Shown: piece by piece, positions 1 through 6,849 of the stretch
Layout of the letters: each line of letters begins with the position of its first letter
How positions within the stretch are numbered: the stretch's first letter is position 1
Origin: WHSW01 sp963767475
Lineage (GTDB): Bacteria; Actinomycetota; Thermoleophilia; Solirubrobacterales; 70-9
Length of the DNA stretch: 64,000 bases
Direction: 5' to 3'
Assembly: GCA_963767475.1 (NCBI GenBank)
Contig: CAVYEI010000006.1
Span: forward strand, 248,001 to 312,000
Translations under genes and position numbers: made by a program
Notes under the pieces: generated by a model
Database searches by the model: none
What the model was told of the DNA's origin: nothing
Seen by the model: the letters and a program-made list of their open reading frames with translations, nothing else

Positions 1-636
1 GCGGGCTATTCCTACGACGAGCTCTCGGCCGACCTCGCGGCGGTGCTCGCCGAGCAGCTCGGCGATCGGCGCTGCGTGCTCGCCGGCCACTCGATGGGAG
101 CACACACGCTCACCGCCCGGGCGCTCGCAGACCCCGACCGGGTCGCGGCCGTGGTCCTGATCGGACCCGTGTATCTCGGCAACCCGCCGACCGAGGAGAG
201 CCTCGCCTACTGGGACTCGCTGGCGGACGGGCTCGAACAGGGGGGAGTGGAGGGGTTCGTGGCCGCCTACGACCGCGGGCTCGACCCGGAGTGGCGCGAG
301 ACGGCGCTGCGGATAACCCGCGACCGCCTCGCCCTTCACGAGCATCCCGAGGCGGTCGCGCGGGCGCTGCGGGAGGTGCCGCGCTCGGTGCCGTTCGGCG
401 ACCTGGCGGAGCTCGAGTTCCTAGACCTGCCCGCCCTCGTCGTCGCCAGCCACGACGAGGGCGACCCAGGCCATCCCTACGCCGTGGCCGAGGAATGGTC
501 CGAGCGCCTGCCGCGGGCGACGCTGATCAGCGAGGAGGCGGGCAAGTCGCCGCTCGCATGGCAGGGTGGCCGGCTCTCGCGCGAGATCGCCGCCTTCTGC
601 GAGCGCCCGGACGTCGTGGCGCGCCTTAACGCCTAG
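1..636 (+). CDS. alpha/beta fold hydrolase, 5' end outside the window
   Basis: This is the C-terminal part of an alpha/beta hydrolase; the reading frame is open from base 1, so the start lies upstream. The nucleophile elbow GHSMG is at visible residues 29-33, followed by a helical cap-like region and a strand ending in VVASHDEGD that could supply the acidic residue. The usual C-terminal catalytic histidine is not obvious: the expected loop reads EEAGKSPLAWQ. Substrate cannot be inferred. The stop codon overlaps the stop of the convergent DUF3052 gene in a shared CTAG at 633-636. Confidence 0.85.
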   Translation, partial: AGYSYDELSADLAAVLAEQLGDRRCVLAGHSMGAHTLTARALADPDRVAAVVLIGPVYLGNPPTEESLAYWDSLADGLEQGGVEGFVAAYDRGLDPEWRETALRITRDRLALHEHPEAVARALREVPRSVPFGDLAELEFLDLPALVVASHDEGDPGHPYAVAEEWSERLPRATLISEEAGKSPLAWQGGRLSREIAAFCERPDVVARLNA

Positions 637-1046
637 GCACGCGAGCGGTGCTCGAGCCTGAACACGAGGCGCAGGCCCGACCAGGTGTCGTCGATCGCGC
701 AGACCTTGTTGTCGACCAGCTCGCCGGCCACCGCCAGGGCGCGGATCAGATCCTCGGTCAGATCGGTTGGGACCCCGGAGGATCGCTTCGGCCAGGCGAT
801 CCAGAGACCGCCGTCGGGATAGATCGCCCGCGAGAGCGCCGGCAGGCGGCGCTGGAGCTCCGCCAGCCGGGTGAAGAAGGCGACGACGACGTCGACAGGC
901 GCCACCGCCCGGCGCTTGACCGCGACCGCCTCCGGGAGCTCGCCCAGCGCGAGCTCGAATTCGGGCGGCGCGCCGGGGAAGGCGACCGTGAGCCCTTCCT
1001 TGATCCCGAGCTTCTTCGGCAGCGGCGTCCCGGAGTATCCGGCCAC
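633..1046 (-). CDS. DUF3052 family protein
   Basis: A 137-residue protein that matches the actinobacterial DUF3052 family by its opening MAGYSGTPLPKKLGIKEG and by the WIAWPKRSSG segment near residue 85. No enzymatic function is established for the family. The start is a GTG. A TAGATT hexamer ends six bases upstream of it, which suggests a leaderless transcript. It is divergent from the gene at 1069, with a 22-bp gap, and convergent with the hydrolase before it. Confidence 0.85.
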   Translation of the reverse strand: MAGYSGTPLPKKLGIKEGLTVAFPGAPPEFELALGELPEAVAVKRRAVAPVDVVVAFFTRLAELQRRLPALSRAIYPDGGLWIAWPKRSSGVPTDLTEDLIRALAVAGELVDNKVCAIDDTWSGLRLVFRLEHRSRA

Positions 1047-1068
1047 GCCGTCAATCTATGCTTTGCCT
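1047..1068. promoter_or_regulatory. overlapping divergent -10 elements
   Basis: The 22-bp gap between two divergent genes holds TATGCT on the plus strand (1057-1062) and TAGATT on the minus strand (1058 down to 1053). Each hexamer is followed by exactly six bases and then a GTG start. The two hexamers share the dinucleotide at 1057-1058. Both transcripts would be leaderless, and each -35 region would lie inside the opposite gene. This is read from sequence only. Confidence 0.55.
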
Positions 1069-1407
1069 GTGATCGACGACGGCGAAGCGATCCACTACAC
1101 CGCCGTCCCGCGCGGCACGCCCGTCTATGCCGCGGACGGGACCAAGGTCGGCGTGGTCGACCAGGTGGTCGACAACTACCGCGAGCACATCCTCGACGGC
1201 ATCGTGGTTGAAACGGAAGCGGCGGGGCTGCGCTTCGTCGATGCTCCCGAGGTCGGCCGGACCGCCGACCGAGGCGTGACGTTGACAATCGAGGCCGATC
1301 AGGTCGAATCCCTGCCGCCGCCCGAGAGCGGTCCCGGGACGTTCAGCGCCAACGTCCGCACCGGCCGGCTGAGCCGGCTGTTCGGACGCGGCTGGAAACG
1401 CGATTAG
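1069..1407 (+). CDS. hypothetical protein, PRC-barrel-like
   Basis: A 112-residue protein beginning at GTG 1069; the frame is open further upstream, but that part runs antisense through the DUF3052 gene. The first 80 residues (GTPVYAADGTKVGVVDQVV, then a strand-rich stretch ending EADQVESLP) look like the small beta-barrel of PRC/DUF2171-type proteins, in which a short loop follows a G-x-x-V strand. The C-terminus is basic. Function is unknown; the assignment rests on pattern only. Confidence 0.7.
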   Translation: MIDDGEAIHYTAVPRGTPVYAADGTKVGVVDQVVDNYREHILDGIVVETEAAGLRFVDAPEVGRTADRGVTLTIEADQVESLPPPESGPGTFSANVRTGRLSRLFGRGWKRD

Positions 1408-1437
1408 TAGCGAAGACCCGGGGGTACCAGAGCGCCG

Positions 1438-2241
1438 ATGGAGTCGGAGGCCAGAGTCGAGTTCGCACTCCCGGCCGTGGCAGGAAATGTGCCACTGGTT
1501 CGCCATGCCCTGGCCGGCCTCGCCGAGGCGCTCGAGATGGAGCCCTCTGAGGTCGCGGACCTGAAGACGGTCGTCACCGAGGCCTGCATGAACGTCGTCG
1601 TGCATGCGTATGGGGAGGGCGAGACCGGCGTGCTGGAGGTCGATGCCTGGCCCGAGGATGGCGCTCTGGTGGTCAGCGTCCGCGACTACGGCGCCGGGAT
1701 TCGCCCGCTCGCCGACGTCGAACACCGCAGCCTGCGTCTCGGCCTGCCGCTGATCGCCGCGCTTACCCATAGCTTCGAGGTCACCGGCGCTCCCGGTCAG
1801 GGGACGGAGGTTCGAATGAAGGTCCCGTTCACACCGTCGAGCAACGGCGTGGTCGCGCCGGAGGTCATCGACGAGACGCGGATCAACCTGCCGGCCGGCG
1901 AGCTGCTGGCGCCGATTCTCTCCCGGGTGATCTCGATGTTCGCGACCCGCGCCGACCTCTCCGTCGATCAGCTCTCCGACGCCGTCCTGCTCAGCGACGC
2001 GCTCTCGGCCGGCGGATCCGCCGACTTCCCGGATGGGACCGCGCGGCTGGTCGTCTCCGAGCAGTCGGGGTCGTTCGAGGTCCGCGTCGGCCCGCTGGAG
2101 AAGGGTGGCGGACAGAGACTGCTCGAGGGAATGCGAATCCCATCGCTCGATGCGTCGCTCGAGGGCCTCGCCGACGAGGTCAGGATCGATCCGGACGGGT
2201 CGGGCGAGGTGCTCGCGATCCGGATCGGCCAGCCGAGCTGA
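1438..2241 (+). CDS. RsbW-like anti-sigma / ATP-binding protein with degenerate second domain
   Basis: 267 residues. Residues 1-130 form a GHKL ATPase domain of the RsbW/SpoIIAB anti-sigma kinase type: N-box EACMNVVVHAY (E48, N52), a DYGAGI lid motif at 83-88 and a G2-like stretch near 101-130. Such proteins bind SigB/SigF-type sigma factors and phosphorylate anti-anti-sigma partners. Residues 140-267 resemble the first half again (LPAGELLAPILSRVI against LPAVAGNVPLVRHAL) but lack the N-box, so this looks like a decayed duplicate. It is convergent with a SigB/F-type sigma gene one base away, an obvious candidate partner. Confidence 0.85.
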   Translation: MESEARVEFALPAVAGNVPLVRHALAGLAEALEMEPSEVADLKTVVTEACMNVVVHAYGEGETGVLEVDAWPEDGALVVSVRDYGAGIRPLADVEHRSLRLGLPLIAALTHSFEVTGAPGQGTEVRMKVPFTPSSNGVVAPEVIDETRINLPAGELLAPILSRVISMFATRADLSVDQLSDAVLLSDALSAGGSADFPDGTARLVVSEQSGSFEVRVGPLEKGGGQRLLEGMRIPSLDASLEGLADEVRIDPDGSGEVLAIRIGQPS

Positions 2242-2242
2242 A

Positions 2243-3067
2243 TCAGAGCTCGATCTCGCCCGGGTCCTCGTCGATCGCAGCGGCGTCACGCAGCTTGCCG
2301 AGCGCACGGCGAAGAATCCTCGAGACGTGCATCTGCGAGTAGCCGACCTCCTCGGCGATCTTCGACTGGGTCAGGTCCTCGGCGAAGCGCAGGCGCAGGA
2401 CCTCGCGCTCGGTCTCGTCGAGCACCTCCGCGCCGGCGTCGATCGCGGCGCGGTCCTCGACCAGCTCGAAGCCCGGATCCTGGTCGCCGATCCGCTCCGC
2501 CATCGGCGCTTCGTCGCCGGGCTCCGAGCCGGCGGTCGGCCGGTCGAGTGAGACGATCCGGCGCGCGGCGCCGGCCTCGAACGCCTCCAGCACATCGGCC
2601 TGGCCGACCTCGAGCAGCTCGGCGATCTCGGCGACCGTCGGTGAGCGCTCCAACTCGTGGCTGAGCTTCGCCACGGCGCCGTCGACGGCGCGGATGCTCT
2701 CCTGAAGGCCGCGCGGGACGCGCAGGGTCCAGACGCGGTCGCGGAAGTGGCGCCGCAGCTCGCCGAGGATCGTCGGCCCGGCGAAGGCGGCAAAGGGGAC
2801 GCCGCGCTCGGGGTCATAGCGCTCGAGCGCCGAGACGAGGCCGAGGCTGGCGACCTGAAACAGGTCATCGCTGGGCTCGACACCGCCGCTGTAGCGCATC
2901 GCGAGGCTGCGGGCGAAGGGCAGGAAGCGGCGCACGAGCTCCTCACGAGCGTTCTCGTCGCGCGTGTGGGCGTAATCGCGCAGCAGCTGCTCCTCGGCCG
3001 CGAGCGCGTCCGTGGGCCCGCCCGGTGGCGGCAGTTCCCCTGGTCGTCTGCGCTGGCGGTCGCTCAT
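2243..3067 (-). CDS. RNA polymerase sigma factor, SigB/SigF/SigG type
   Basis: 274 residues from ATG 3067. Longer readings to 3181 run into the leader hairpin and have low-complexity N-termini, so I reject them. Region 2 is clear (DDLFQVASLGLVSALERYDP, then PFAAFAGPTILGELRRHFRD), followed by region 3 (ELERSPTVAEIAELLEV) and a region 4 helix-turn-helix (LTQSKIAEEVGYSQMHVSRI). The FAAFAGPTILGE signature is typical of stress/sporulation sigma factors of the SigB/F group. It would be held by an RsbW-type anti-sigma; a candidate lies convergently next to it. An intrinsic-terminator-like hairpin lies 70 nt upstream on the same strand. Confidence 0.92.
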   Translation of the reverse strand: MSDRQRRRPGELPPPGGPTDALAAEEQLLRDYAHTRDENAREELVRRFLPFARSLAMRYSGGVEPSDDLFQVASLGLVSALERYDPERGVPFAAFAGPTILGELRRHFRDRVWTLRVPRGLQESIRAVDGAVAKLSHELERSPTVAEIAELLEVGQADVLEAFEAGAARRIVSLDRPTAGSEPGDEAPMAERIGDQDPGFELVEDRAAIDAGAEVLDETEREVLRLRFAEDLTQSKIAEEVGYSQMHVSRILRRALGKLRDAAAIDEDPGEIEL

Positions 3068-3137
3068 GCCTGGCCGAGCCAAGATAGTGCTCAGCGGCCC
3101 CCCGACCGATCCAGCTCCGAGATTGGGCCACCCGGAG

Positions 3138-3177
3138 AAAAAGCGAGGGCCCAGGTGGGGGGTGACCTGGGCCCTCG
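3138..3177 (-). terminator. intrinsic terminator with C6 loop in the sigma-factor leader
   Basis: On the minus strand a perfect 13-bp stem (arms at 3177-3165 and 3156-3144) closes an 8-nt loop containing six cytosines and is followed directly by a U5 tract (3142-3138). This is a strong Rho-independent terminator 70 nt upstream of the sigma-factor ATG, on the same strand. A run of seven G (3189-3183) just upstream could pair with the C6 loop. It could end a small RNA or act as an attenuator. C6 loops recall actinobacterial 6C RNAs, but only one such loop is visible. The rest of the 3068-3361 gap shows no gene. Confidence 0.75.
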
Positions 3178-3361
3178 ACAAACCCCCCCAAACGCACTTG
3201 CGCTTGAAGGGCGTATGGCGCGATTACCCCACGTCCGAAATCGCAAACACGAGCCCGCGGAAAGGTCTGAGGTGCGGACCGCAGGGCGGACGGACGCCGG
3301 ATAACCGATGTAAACCCGGATGCATCGCGTCGGTCGTACGTCGCTCACCTATGCTCGCGGG

Positions 3362-3712
3362 ATGGCGACCTGGGAGACCGTCTGCGAGCTGGCGAAGGCC
3401 GAACTGCCCGAGGTGGAGCAGGCCAGCTGGTACGGGACGCCGGCGCTGAAGGTGCGCGGCAAGGGCTTCGCGCGCTTGCGCGAGGACGGCGCGCTGGTGG
3501 TGATGATCGACGTGCTCGAGCGCGAGGCGCTGATGCAGGAGGACGCTGAGACGTTCTACATCACGCCGCACTACCAGGACTACCCGGCGATGCTGGTCAA
3601 CCTCGAGCGCGTCGATGCACAGGAGCTGAGAGAGCTTCTGATCGAGTCCTGGTGTCGGAAGGCGCCAAAACGGCTACTGAGCGAGTACGAGGCGGCGTCT
3701 GAGCCCGGTTAG
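3362..3712 (+). CDS. MmcQ/YjbR family protein
   Basis: 116 residues from ATG 3362. The sequence has the MmcQ/YjbR hallmarks: an acidic helical start (ATWETVCELAKAELPEVEQ), the SWYGTPALKVRGKGFARL strand pair, and a C-terminal helix with ELLIESWCRKAPKRL. Members adopt a CyaY-like fold and are often called DNA-binding, but their role is not established. TATGCT (3350-3355) ends six bases before the ATG, pointing to a leaderless message. Confidence 0.85.
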   Translation: MATWETVCELAKAELPEVEQASWYGTPALKVRGKGFARLREDGALVVMIDVLEREALMQEDAETFYITPHYQDYPAMLVNLERVDAQELRELLIESWCRKAPKRLLSEYEAASEPG

Positions 3713-3742
3713 GCCGCCGCAGAGTCAGCGACCGGAGGAACG

Positions 3743-4030
3743 ATGGCCGAGACCCCGACACTGTTCGTTTGCCATGGAGATGACGGTGGCCCGCGGATTC
3801 ACCCGTGTAGGCGCGTCCAGGAGGCGCTGCGCGACGCGGGGATCGAGTACGACAAGGTGGTCGCCGCCCATGGCAGCCCGATCCCGTTCCTGCGCAAGGG
3901 CTCGCGCGACGAGCTGCGCGAGGCGACCGGAGACACCAAGTTGCCGACGCTGAAGCTCGCTGACGGCACGGTCCTCACTCACTCGAAGGCGATCTTGCCG
4001 TGGATCGAGCAGCAGGCCGCTCGCGCCTGA
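3743..4030 (+). CDS. thioredoxin-fold protein, GST N-terminal domain-like
   Basis: A 95-residue single-domain protein. A strand-helix start (TLFVCHGDD, then PCRRVQEALRDAGIEYDKV), a cis-proline-type TKLPTLKLADGT segment and a final helix beginning LTHSKAILPWI match the N-terminal domain of glutathione S-transferases and glutaredoxin-like proteins. Only one cysteine precedes the first helix (HPCRR), so no CxxC redox pair is present. It lies 30 bp after the MmcQ gene on the same strand and may be co-transcribed. Substrate is unknown. Confidence 0.75.
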   Translation: MAETPTLFVCHGDDGGPRIHPCRRVQEALRDAGIEYDKVVAAHGSPIPFLRKGSRDELREATGDTKLPTLKLADGTVLTHSKAILPWIEQQAARA

Positions 4031-4121
4031 TACGCCCGCAGGCGCTGCCCAGCTATCCATAATCATCGTTCTCGTGCGCAGGATCTGGATTTCTGGACCA
4101 CACGCGGCCGCACGCCCCTTC

Positions 4122-4153
4122 CGCGACCACGCGGTCGCGATTAGGATGGGCCG
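4122..4153 (+). promoter_or_regulatory. inverted repeat plus leaderless-type -10
   Basis: A perfect 7-bp inverted repeat (CGCGACC, four bases, GGTCGCG; 4122-4139) sits two bases before TAGGAT (4142-4147), which is followed by six bases and ATG 4154. The repeat fills the expected -35/-10 spacer, the position of a repressor operator. The gene it would control looks like a remnant. Confidence 0.4.
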
Positions 4154-4321
4154 ATGGGCGCGCGTTTTGCCGTCCTGCTGGCCGCGATCGCCGTGCTTGT
4201 TGCGGCCCTTCGGCGCCCCCGGCCCACTAGCGCCCGGCCAAGGAGCAGAACCCCGGCGACCAGCCGGTCGCCCGAAGCCGTGCGGCAAGCCGCTCGCGCT
4301 TCGCGGCCTGGGCGCGCGTAG
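4154..4321 (+). pseudogene. remnant of a secreted-protein gene (signal peptide only)
   Basis: A 55-codon frame that starts like a signal peptide (MGARFAVLLAAIAVLVAAL) and then becomes arginine- and proline-rich as it runs antisense through the 3' end of the LVIVD gene. The promoter arrangement upstream looks intact. I read it as the promoter and signal-peptide end of a lost secreted-protein gene. A real small membrane peptide is possible but less likely. Confidence 0.3.
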
Positions 4322-5618
4322 GCCGCGCCGGCGGCGTCACGCCGTTGGTGCCTCGGACCCGCTGCCTGGGCTTGCGGTCGGACTTCCCCGGGACGTAGTG
4401 CTCGCCCTTCCAGCGCAGGATGTCGATCCCGCGCAGGTAGTCGATTGAGTAGAGGACGTCGTCCTTGCCGGCCCATTTCGGCGACGACGACGAGCTGCCC
4501 AGCGAGAGGAAGTAGCCCTGCTCGACGATCGAGCCGTCCTTCTTGATCTGCAGGAAGCGCACCCCGTCCTCGTACTCGGAGATCGCGACCAGGCCGCCGT
4601 TCTTGAACGTCGGGTGCTCGTGGAACCAGTGGACCGAGCAGCCGAGGGCGCCGGCAACCGGCTTGCCGTCGGCGTAGAAGCCGTTGCCGGCCGGCGGCAC
4701 CTGGGCGAGCGGGCCCTCGAACGCCGTCGACTTGCCGCGCAGCACCTTCTCGGCGCTGTAGACCGAAAACTCGCTGTTGTTGAGCTCGCAGCGTGCGGTG
4801 AAGTTCTCCTCACCGCCCGTGAGCACGAACTTGTCCTTGCCGCTTCGCGGCCAGCGCGCCGAGTGGACGAACTTGGCTGCCTCTCCCGTGTAGAGCACCT
4901 TCGGCTGCTCCGGCGAGCCCCCGTCCTTGGCCAGCAGCGAGATCACGGCGAACGGCCGGCATGCGGTGAGCAGGATCCCCGGGCGGATCTCGCGGATGTG
5001 GTGACAGCTCTGCTCGTCGATCCCCTGGCCCGCAAGCTCGTCGATCCAGTTGCCGACCACCGTCGGCGGCGTGCCCTCGAGTATCCCCCGCGCGTCGATG
5101 ATCGTGCCCGCCTGGCCGTAGAAGTACTGGCAGTCGAGCGCGCACTCGGCGGTGTGGTTTGCGATCGGGATCGTGCCAACCTGCTTCACGTTCGCCGGAT
5201 CGCGAACGTCGAAGAACTGCACGCAGCCGGTGACCGCCAACGCCTCGACGCACTCGGGGACCACCGAGTAGAAGTCGCTTGCAACCGCGAGCACCTTGCC
5301 GTTGGTCGGGACCTCCTCGTTCTCCCAGGCGATGTTGGTGGTCATCTGGCCCAGGGCCTGCGGCACCGCCGGGTTGGAGATGTCGTAGATCGAGATGTTC
5401 TTGCCCGAGGTGACGAACAGGCGGTCGCCGACGACCTTGGCGCCGGTGGTCAGGCCGACGTCCTGCTTGATCGAGCCCAGGTACTCGACGTTCGGCGACA
5501 TCACTGCGTCGGGAAGCGGCGGCGCCGGGGGCTCCGCCGCGGCGGGCGCTGCAGCCACGAGCAGAGCTGCGGCCGCAAGCGGCGCACACGCGAATCTCAA
5601 TCGATCACCAACCGGCAC
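4227..5618 (-). CDS. secreted LVIVD-repeat beta-propeller protein
   Basis: 463 residues from GTG 5618, chosen because a GAGGG ribosome-binding motif lies about 9 nt upstream and the n-region is short; TTG 5642 and TTG 5600 are alternatives. Residues 1-35 are a signal peptide with a long alanine-rich core ending in AAA-EPPAP. The body carries LVIVD-like blades (GDRLFVTSGKNISIYDISNP; VQFFDVRDPANVKQVGTIPI) typical of extracellular propellers of unknown function. The last 55 residues are basic and proline-rich. The protein is probably exported. The start is divergent from a decayed VOC gene. Confidence 0.75.
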   Translation of the reverse strand: MPVGDRLRFACAPLAAAALLVAAAPAAAEPPAPPLPDAVMSPNVEYLGSIKQDVGLTTGAKVVGDRLFVTSGKNISIYDISNPAVPQALGQMTTNIAWENEEVPTNGKVLAVASDFYSVVPECVEALAVTGCVQFFDVRDPANVKQVGTIPIANHTAECALDCQYFYGQAGTIIDARGILEGTPPTVVGNWIDELAGQGIDEQSCHHIREIRPGILLTACRPFAVISLLAKDGGSPEQPKVLYTGEAAKFVHSARWPRSGKDKFVLTGGEENFTARCELNNSEFSVYSAEKVLRGKSTAFEGPLAQVPPAGNGFYADGKPVAGALGCSVHWFHEHPTFKNGGLVAISEYEDGVRFLQIKKDGSIVEQGYFLSLGSSSSSPKWAGKDDVLYSIDYLRGIDILRWKGEHYVPGKSDRKPRQRVRGTNGVTPPARPTRAQAAKRERLAARLRATGWSPGFCSLAGR

Positions 5619-5760
5619 GAGCCCCAACACCCTCGGCACCAACGTAACAAAGCATCGCGCGGTTTACGCCGGTACCCCAAATGTCCGGGTATCCCCCTGA
5701 CGCCGTGGGCTGAGCGCGGTCCTAGCGTGGTCTCAGACGCGACCACCAAAGGAGAATCGA

Positions 5761-6124
5761 ATGACCGTATCCACCGCACCCGCCTCCTCCGCCACGCCCG
5801 CCGCCTCGAAGACGCAGCTCGGGCACGTCGCTCTGCGCGTTGCCGATCTGGATCGCGCGGCGAGCTTCTACCGCGACCTCGTCGGCCTCGAGCTCACCGC
5901 CTGGGGACCCGACGACGGCGTGCCGCTCGCGGTCTTTGCCAGCGGAGGACACCCACTGGGCGTTACCACCGCGTCGATGCGCTGCCGACCTCCCTCCCGG
6001 TGCGGGTGCTGCTCGCGGGCGAGCTGGTGGCCGAGACCGAGCAGGCGAAGGTGATCTACGAGACCGGAGTACCGGCGAGGAGGGCTCGTGGCTTCGCGTC
6101 CACGAGACGGTGGCGGAGCTCTAG
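5761..6124 (+). pseudogene. fused remnants: VOC N-terminus and DUF427-like piece
   Basis: The promoter and ribosome-binding site (AAAGGAG before ATG 5761) look intact. About 66 codons match the start of a glyoxalase/VOC domain (LGHVALRVADLDRAASFYRD). Near 5960 the frame breaks: in another frame RYHRVDALPTSLPVRVLLAG, then ETEQAKVIYETG, resembles a DUF427 segment. A third frame (EEGSWLRVHETVAEL) runs to the stop at 6124. This is a junction of gene fragments, not one protein. Confidence 0.7.
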
Positions 6125-6824
6125 TCAGCAGCGAGCGCGTCCGCGAGGCCCTTTCGCCCTTCGAGGTCGAGCTTGCGGTAGACGCGGGTGAGGTGGGTCT
6201 CCACCGTCGCCATGGTCACGAACACGCGGGTCGCGGTGGCGATCGACCTCGGCGTATCCCAGGCGAGCGCCAGCTCGAGCTCGGCGGCGGCGAGCCCTCG
6301 TGCTCCTTCGCGATCGCCGAGCGCCACCCGGGCCTGCGCACAAGCCGAGCGCCACGACGGGCTCGGCCGCTTCAGTTTCCATAACTCTTGACGGCGACCG
6401 AGCTCGAGCAGATCGGCCTCCGCCTCCTCCCATCGCGATTGCGCGAGGCGCAGCAGTCCGCGGCCGTGGAGCAGCTGGTGGCGTAAATCACCTCGGGAAC
6501 GTCCCCCAGCAGCTCGTGCTGCGCTGAACCGCCTCTCTCGAGGCAAGGGCTCGAGCAGCTGGCGATCGACCCCGAACGCGGACCCTCGCTCGATCTCCGT
6601 CGCCCGCGCGACCAGCGCCTGGCGCCCACCGCCGGGGCGTCGTCGACCGCCGCCTCGAGCAGCTTCGTCTTCCCGATCCCGGCCGGGGCGGCGGAGATCG
6701 CCGCGCCGCCCGACCCGGCAGCCGTCTGATCGAGCATCGAGCTGATCAGCTCGAGTTCCGCCTCACGCTCGAGCAGGCTTGCCGCCGTTCCCGCGTCCTT
6801 GTCTTCCTGCGGCGCTCCCGTCAC
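6121..6824 (-). pseudogene. decayed LuxR-family regulator with AAA domain (LAL type)
   Basis: The pieces are in the right order for a large ATP-dependent LuxR regulator but split over frames. GTG 6824 begins a P-loop segment (ISAAPAGIGKTKLLEAAVDD). ALVARATEIERGSAFGVDRQ continues about 60 bp later in another frame. A TPR-like part follows (ALGDREGARGLAAAELELA), then a DNA-binding helix end (FVTMATVETHLTRVYRKL). Complete relatives have about 900 residues; only about 230 codons remain, so most of the middle is deleted. Confidence 0.8.
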
Positions 6825-6849
6825 CGTCCCGATCGTCGCACGCGGGCAG

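Noticed and set aside
3181..3361. Possible RNase P RNA, tmRNA or tRNA in the sigma-factor upstream gap
   Set aside because: No RNase P, tmRNA or T-loop motifs on either strand; only the terminator hairpin and the G7 run stand out.
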